NCBI GenBank assembly: GCA_009704065.1
Contig: WLEX01000032.1
Location: 1 to 9,144, forward strand
Direction: 5' to 3'
DNA length: 9,144 nt
From: Actinomycetota bacterium
GTDB lineage: Bacteria > Actinomycetota > Acidimicrobiia > Acidimicrobiales > Ilumatobacteraceae
This document shows, one piece after another, positions 8,301 through 9,144 of this stretch. Below the pieces are notes generated by a model. The model was not told where the DNA came from and made no database searches. It was given only the letters and a program-made list of their open reading frames with translations. Within the stretch, counting starts at the first letter, position 1; every line of letters starts with the position of its first letter. The translations under genes and the position numbers were made by a program.

Positions 8301-8420
8301 CATGAAGGTCTGATTGCCGGCGAGACGTTGGCTGTAGAAGTGGTGTGGGACAGTGCAATGGAGCGTGAAATCGCCATTGAAGGCACCACAATCGGTATCT
8401 CTGTCACTCGGGCACGTTGA
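5325..8420 (+). CDS. ileS: Isoleucyl-tRNA synthetase, type 2 (IleRS2)
   Basis: IleS is the cytoplasmic class I synthetase that charges tRNA-Ile and edits misactivated valine. The 1031-residue length and the HIGH-equivalent PHYGH at 59-63 (in [14 protein letters not shown]) are features of the type-2 (eukaryote-like) family found in actinobacteria, which as a class is less sensitive to mupirocin than the E. coli type. Further motifs are [22 protein letters not shown] at 187-190 and again at 397-400 (possible zinc sites), and the editing domain with [10 protein letters not shown] (229-238) and [10 protein letters not shown] (325-334). Later come [27 protein letters not shown] and KMSKS at 602-606, then the anticodon-binding and C-terminal domains. 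The HXGH order is canonical, not the swapped form seen in some hyper-resistant enzymes. The start is GTG at 5325, 6 bases after a -10-like box, giving [17 protein letters not shown], a normal N-terminus. No frameshift or missing block is seen. Confidence 0.97.
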   Translation: MTYPQVDPQPHFPRLEEGVLQRWERDNTFQKSIDARPVGTNGDNEFIFYDGPPFANGLPHYGHLLTGFVKDAVPRYQTMRGRHVERRFGWDCHGLPAEVEAEKELGIAGHPAIAAFGIDKFNDACRTSVLRYTDEWQRYVTRQARWVDFANDYKTLDTPYMESVMWAFRTLWDKGLIYEGFRVLAYCWRCETPLSNTETRMDDVYKDRQDPALTVAFQLDTGEKILAWTTTPWTLPSNLALAVGPDVDYVSLSHPDGNTYILAEARMGAYEKELEGAEVVATVKGSELVGRLYTPLFPFFADTENAFQVLGADFVTTEDGTGVVHMAPGFGEDDQNECNAAGIPTICPMDEHGQYTSEVTPWAGRHVFEANTDVIKALKEMGVVIRHDSYNHSYPHCWRCSEPLVYRAVSSWFVQVTKFRDRMVELNQQISWVPEHIQDGTFGKWIANARDWAISRNRFWGSPIPVWKSDDPAYPRIDVYGSIEDLSRDFGVEVTDLHRPTIDDLVRPNPDDPTGKSMMRRVPEVLDCWFESGSMPFAQVHYPFENREWFENHYPGDFIVEYIGQTRGWFYTLHVLATALFDRPSFSSCVSHGIVLGDDGAKMSKSLRNYPDPMKVFDSHGADAMRWYLLSSPILRGGDFSVTDQGMRDTVRQVLLPLWNSYYFLSLYANADNKSGHVRTDSANVLDQYVLSKLADVIDSVTRSMDTYDLYAACGTIRSFLDVVTNWYIRRSRDRFWAGDQDAIDTLHTVLDYVVRIAAPLLPLLTDEIFAGLHGDSAGSVHLTDWPTSALLPRNATLVSAMDMVRDVCSSALSVRKAHSRRVRLPLSSLTVASANAPLLETYADIIRDEVNVREVILTTDVDAVASHVLQVVPAEVGPRLGPRTQAVIVAVKKGEWTQEGDVIHVAGEQLQPGEYSLKLVTQSDSASAPLPGGSGVVLLDVVVTPELEAEGLARDIVRAVQQARREADLNVSDRIVLTIGVDEATKANIAVHEGLIAGETLAVEVVWDSAMEREIAIEGTTIGISVTRAR

Positions 8421-8446
8421 GAAATAGGCATTTTCGGTCGTAGCCT
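8417..8446 (+). promoter_or_regulatory. Putative promoter of the DksA-like gene
   Basis: TTGAGA at 8417-8422 (five of six matches to TTGACA, overlapping the ileS stop codon) is separated by 18 bases from TAGCCT at 8441-8446. This is the best -35/-10 pair in the window. It would start transcription near 8453 and give a 5' UTR of about 42 bases that begins just before a palindrome and ends with a strong ribosome site. The call is from pattern only. Confidence 0.6.
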
Positions 8447-8457
8447 CACGGGGCAAC

Positions 8458-8473
8458 ATGGGCGTACGCCCAT
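8458..8473 (+). repeat. Perfect 16-base palindrome in the 5' UTR of the DksA-like gene
   Basis: ATGGGCGTACGCCCAT is identical to its reverse complement. It lies between the predicted -10 box and the Shine-Dalgarno sequence, starting about 5 bases after the predicted transcription start. In RNA it could form a six-pair hairpin with a GTAC loop at the 5' end, or in DNA act as an operator for a dimeric repressor. It lacks a T-run, so it is not an intrinsic terminator for ileS. Confidence 0.65.
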
Positions 8474-8476
8474 TGC

Positions 8477-8484
8477 AAGGAGAG
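8477..8484 (+). promoter_or_regulatory. Shine-Dalgarno sequence of the DksA-like gene
   Basis: AAGGAGAG precedes the ATG at 8495 by 10 bases. An in-frame GTG at 8486 is too close to be used with this site, so ATG 8495 is preferred. Confidence 0.8.
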
Positions 8485-8494
8485 TGTGGTCACC

Positions 8495-9144
8495 ATGGCA
8501 ACAAAGAAAAAGCCAGTCAAGAAGGCAGCGCCTGCCAAGAAGGTCGTAAAGAAAGCAGCACCCGCTAAGAAGGCTGCTCCTGCAAAGAAGGCAGTACCGG
8601 CGAAGAAGGCTGCTCCTGCAAAAAAGATTGTGAAGAAAGCTGCTCCAGCGAAAAAGGTTGTGAAGAAGGCTGCTCCAGCAAAGAAGATTGTGAAGAAAGC
8701 TGCTCCAGCGAAAAAGGTTGTGAAGAAGGCAGCGCCTGCAAAGAAGGTTGTGAAGAAGGTTGCTCCTGCAAAGAAAGCTGCTCCTGCAAAAGTTGTACCA
8801 GCAAAGAAAGTTGCAGCGGCGAAAGTTGTAGCTCCAGCACCTGTTGTTGCTGCACCAACTCCGCCACCAGCTCCTGCAAAAAAGGTAGCGAAGAAGCCAG
8901 AACCACCGAAGCGTCCTGTCATCGTGAAGGGTCCATCAGAAGATGGCATTACGTCGTCAAAAGATTTTGATTTGAAATTCCTCTTCGCACAACGCGAAGC
9001 ACTTCAGTTAGAGCGCATCAAGTTGGTTGGTCAAGCAAATCGCCTTGAGAATGAAGCCAATGCCATGATCGCCGACGCTGAAATGGGTGACGTGAAGTTT
9101 GACGATGAAGGTGGCGAAGGCGACACCATGGTTGTCGAGCGTGA
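8495..9144 (+). CDS. TraR/DksA-like protein with histone H1-like basic N-terminal domain (3' end outside window)
   Basis: The reading frame is open to the right edge; 216 residues are visible. Residues 1 to about 134 are almost entirely Lys, Ala, Pro and Val, with about 45 lysines and no acidic residue before Glu136. They include six copies of the decapeptide AAPAKK[V/I]VKK plus shorter AAPAKK units, resembling histone H1 tails and the C-terminal tail of mycobacterial HupB. A Pro/Ala hinge leads to residues about 156-216, KDFDLKFLFAQREALQLERI onward, ending in the segment GDVKFDDEGGEGDTMVVER. That part resembles the coiled-coil region of actinobacterial TraR/DksA proteins, which act in the RNA polymerase secondary channel and end in a C4 zinc finger. 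The zinc finger would lie beyond the window, so the family call rests on this segment and on the position after ileS, where actinobacteria carry such a gene. The basic domain probably binds DNA or RNA. The start is ATG 8495, set by AAGGAG. Confidence 0.8.
   Translation, partial: MATKKKPVKKAAPAKKVVKKAAPAKKAAPAKKAVPAKKAAPAKKIVKKAAPAKKVVKKAAPAKKIVKKAAPAKKVVKKAAPAKKVVKKVAPAKKAAPAKVVPAKKVAAAKVVAPAPVVAAPTPPPAPAKKVAKKPEPPKRPVIVKGPSEDGITSSKDFDLKFLFAQREALQLERIKLVGQANRLENEANAMIADAEMGDVKFDDEGGEGDTMVVER
8525..8758 (+). repeat. In-frame 30-base tandem repeats coding AAPAKK[V/I]VKK
   Basis: Each 30-base unit codes one decapeptide. Five units are in direct tandem at 8609-8758 and a sixth lies at 8525-8554, separated by three six-residue units (8555-8608). 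Units alternate Ile and Val at position 7, giving a 60-base higher-order repeat: 8609-8668 and 8669-8728 differ at only 2 of 60 bases by my comparison, both silent. This points to recent duplication or active homogenisation inside the gene. Confidence 0.9.

Noticed and set aside
8458..8560. Short upstream open frame beginning at the ATG in the palindrome
   Set aside because: It has no ribosome site, runs out of frame into the DksA-like gene, and its start lies in the palindrome; nothing supports translation.
8525..8800. CRISPR-like array
   Set aside because: The repeats are in-frame, directly adjacent without unique spacers, and encode a regular decapeptide.
8446..8949. Antisense 167-residue open frame rich in Phe, Ala and Gly
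   Set aside because: It is the complement of the Lys/Ala repeat region, which removes stops by its own composition. It has no independent motif or ribosome site.

Overview
The window is a division-and-cell-wall (dcw) cluster from a bacterium, read entirely on the + strand: murC (3' end only), murB, ftsQ, ftsZ, yggS, sepF, yggT, ileS, and the first part of a TraR/DksA-like gene that runs off the right edge. The combination of ftsQ-ftsZ-yggS-sepF-yggT followed by a long type-2 ileS and a DksA-like gene is the actinobacterial arrangement; from memory, Streptomyces has the same order with ylmD and divIVA added. Base composition near 50% GC by eye, murB placed between murC and ftsQ, and a Lys/Ala/Pro-rich tail on the DksA-like protein suggest Acidimicrobiia or a related moderate-GC actinobacterial lineage. 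That placement is an inference, not a database result.

Layout. Positions 1-1469 hold murC and murB, which overlap by an ATGA junction, and ftsQ starts inside the end of murB; these three are almost surely translated from one transcript. They make UDP-MurNAc-tripeptide precursors and the divisome bridge protein FtsQ. A leader of about 100 bases (2587-2685) with several inverted repeats separates ftsQ from ftsZ. FtsZ is followed after 8 bases by yggS (PLP homeostasis), then by sepF (FtsZ membrane anchor) and yggT (small membrane protein). ileS (5325-8420) is a 1031-residue type-2 isoleucyl-tRNA synthetase. The last gene (8495 to the edge) begins with a highly basic low-complexity domain made of decapeptide repeats and continues into a TraR/DksA-type coiled-coil segment.

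Regulatory reading. The hexamer TAGCCT, a match to the actinobacterial -10 form TANNNT, lies in all three short gaps upstream of sepF, ileS and the DksA-like gene. In front of sepF and ileS it is exactly 6 bases from the start codon, which predicts leaderless mRNAs. In front of the DksA-like gene it has a TTGAGA -35 box at 18 bases and is followed by a 5' UTR containing a perfect 16-base palindrome and a strong Shine-Dalgarno sequence. Clear Shine-Dalgarno sequences are seen only for ftsZ and the DksA-like gene. I see no novel enzyme system, mobile element, CRISPR array, tRNA or rRNA. The points worth checking are the basic repeat domain on the DksA-like protein, the promoter pattern, the ftsZ leader, and the absence of ylmD, divIVA and an ileS T-box.
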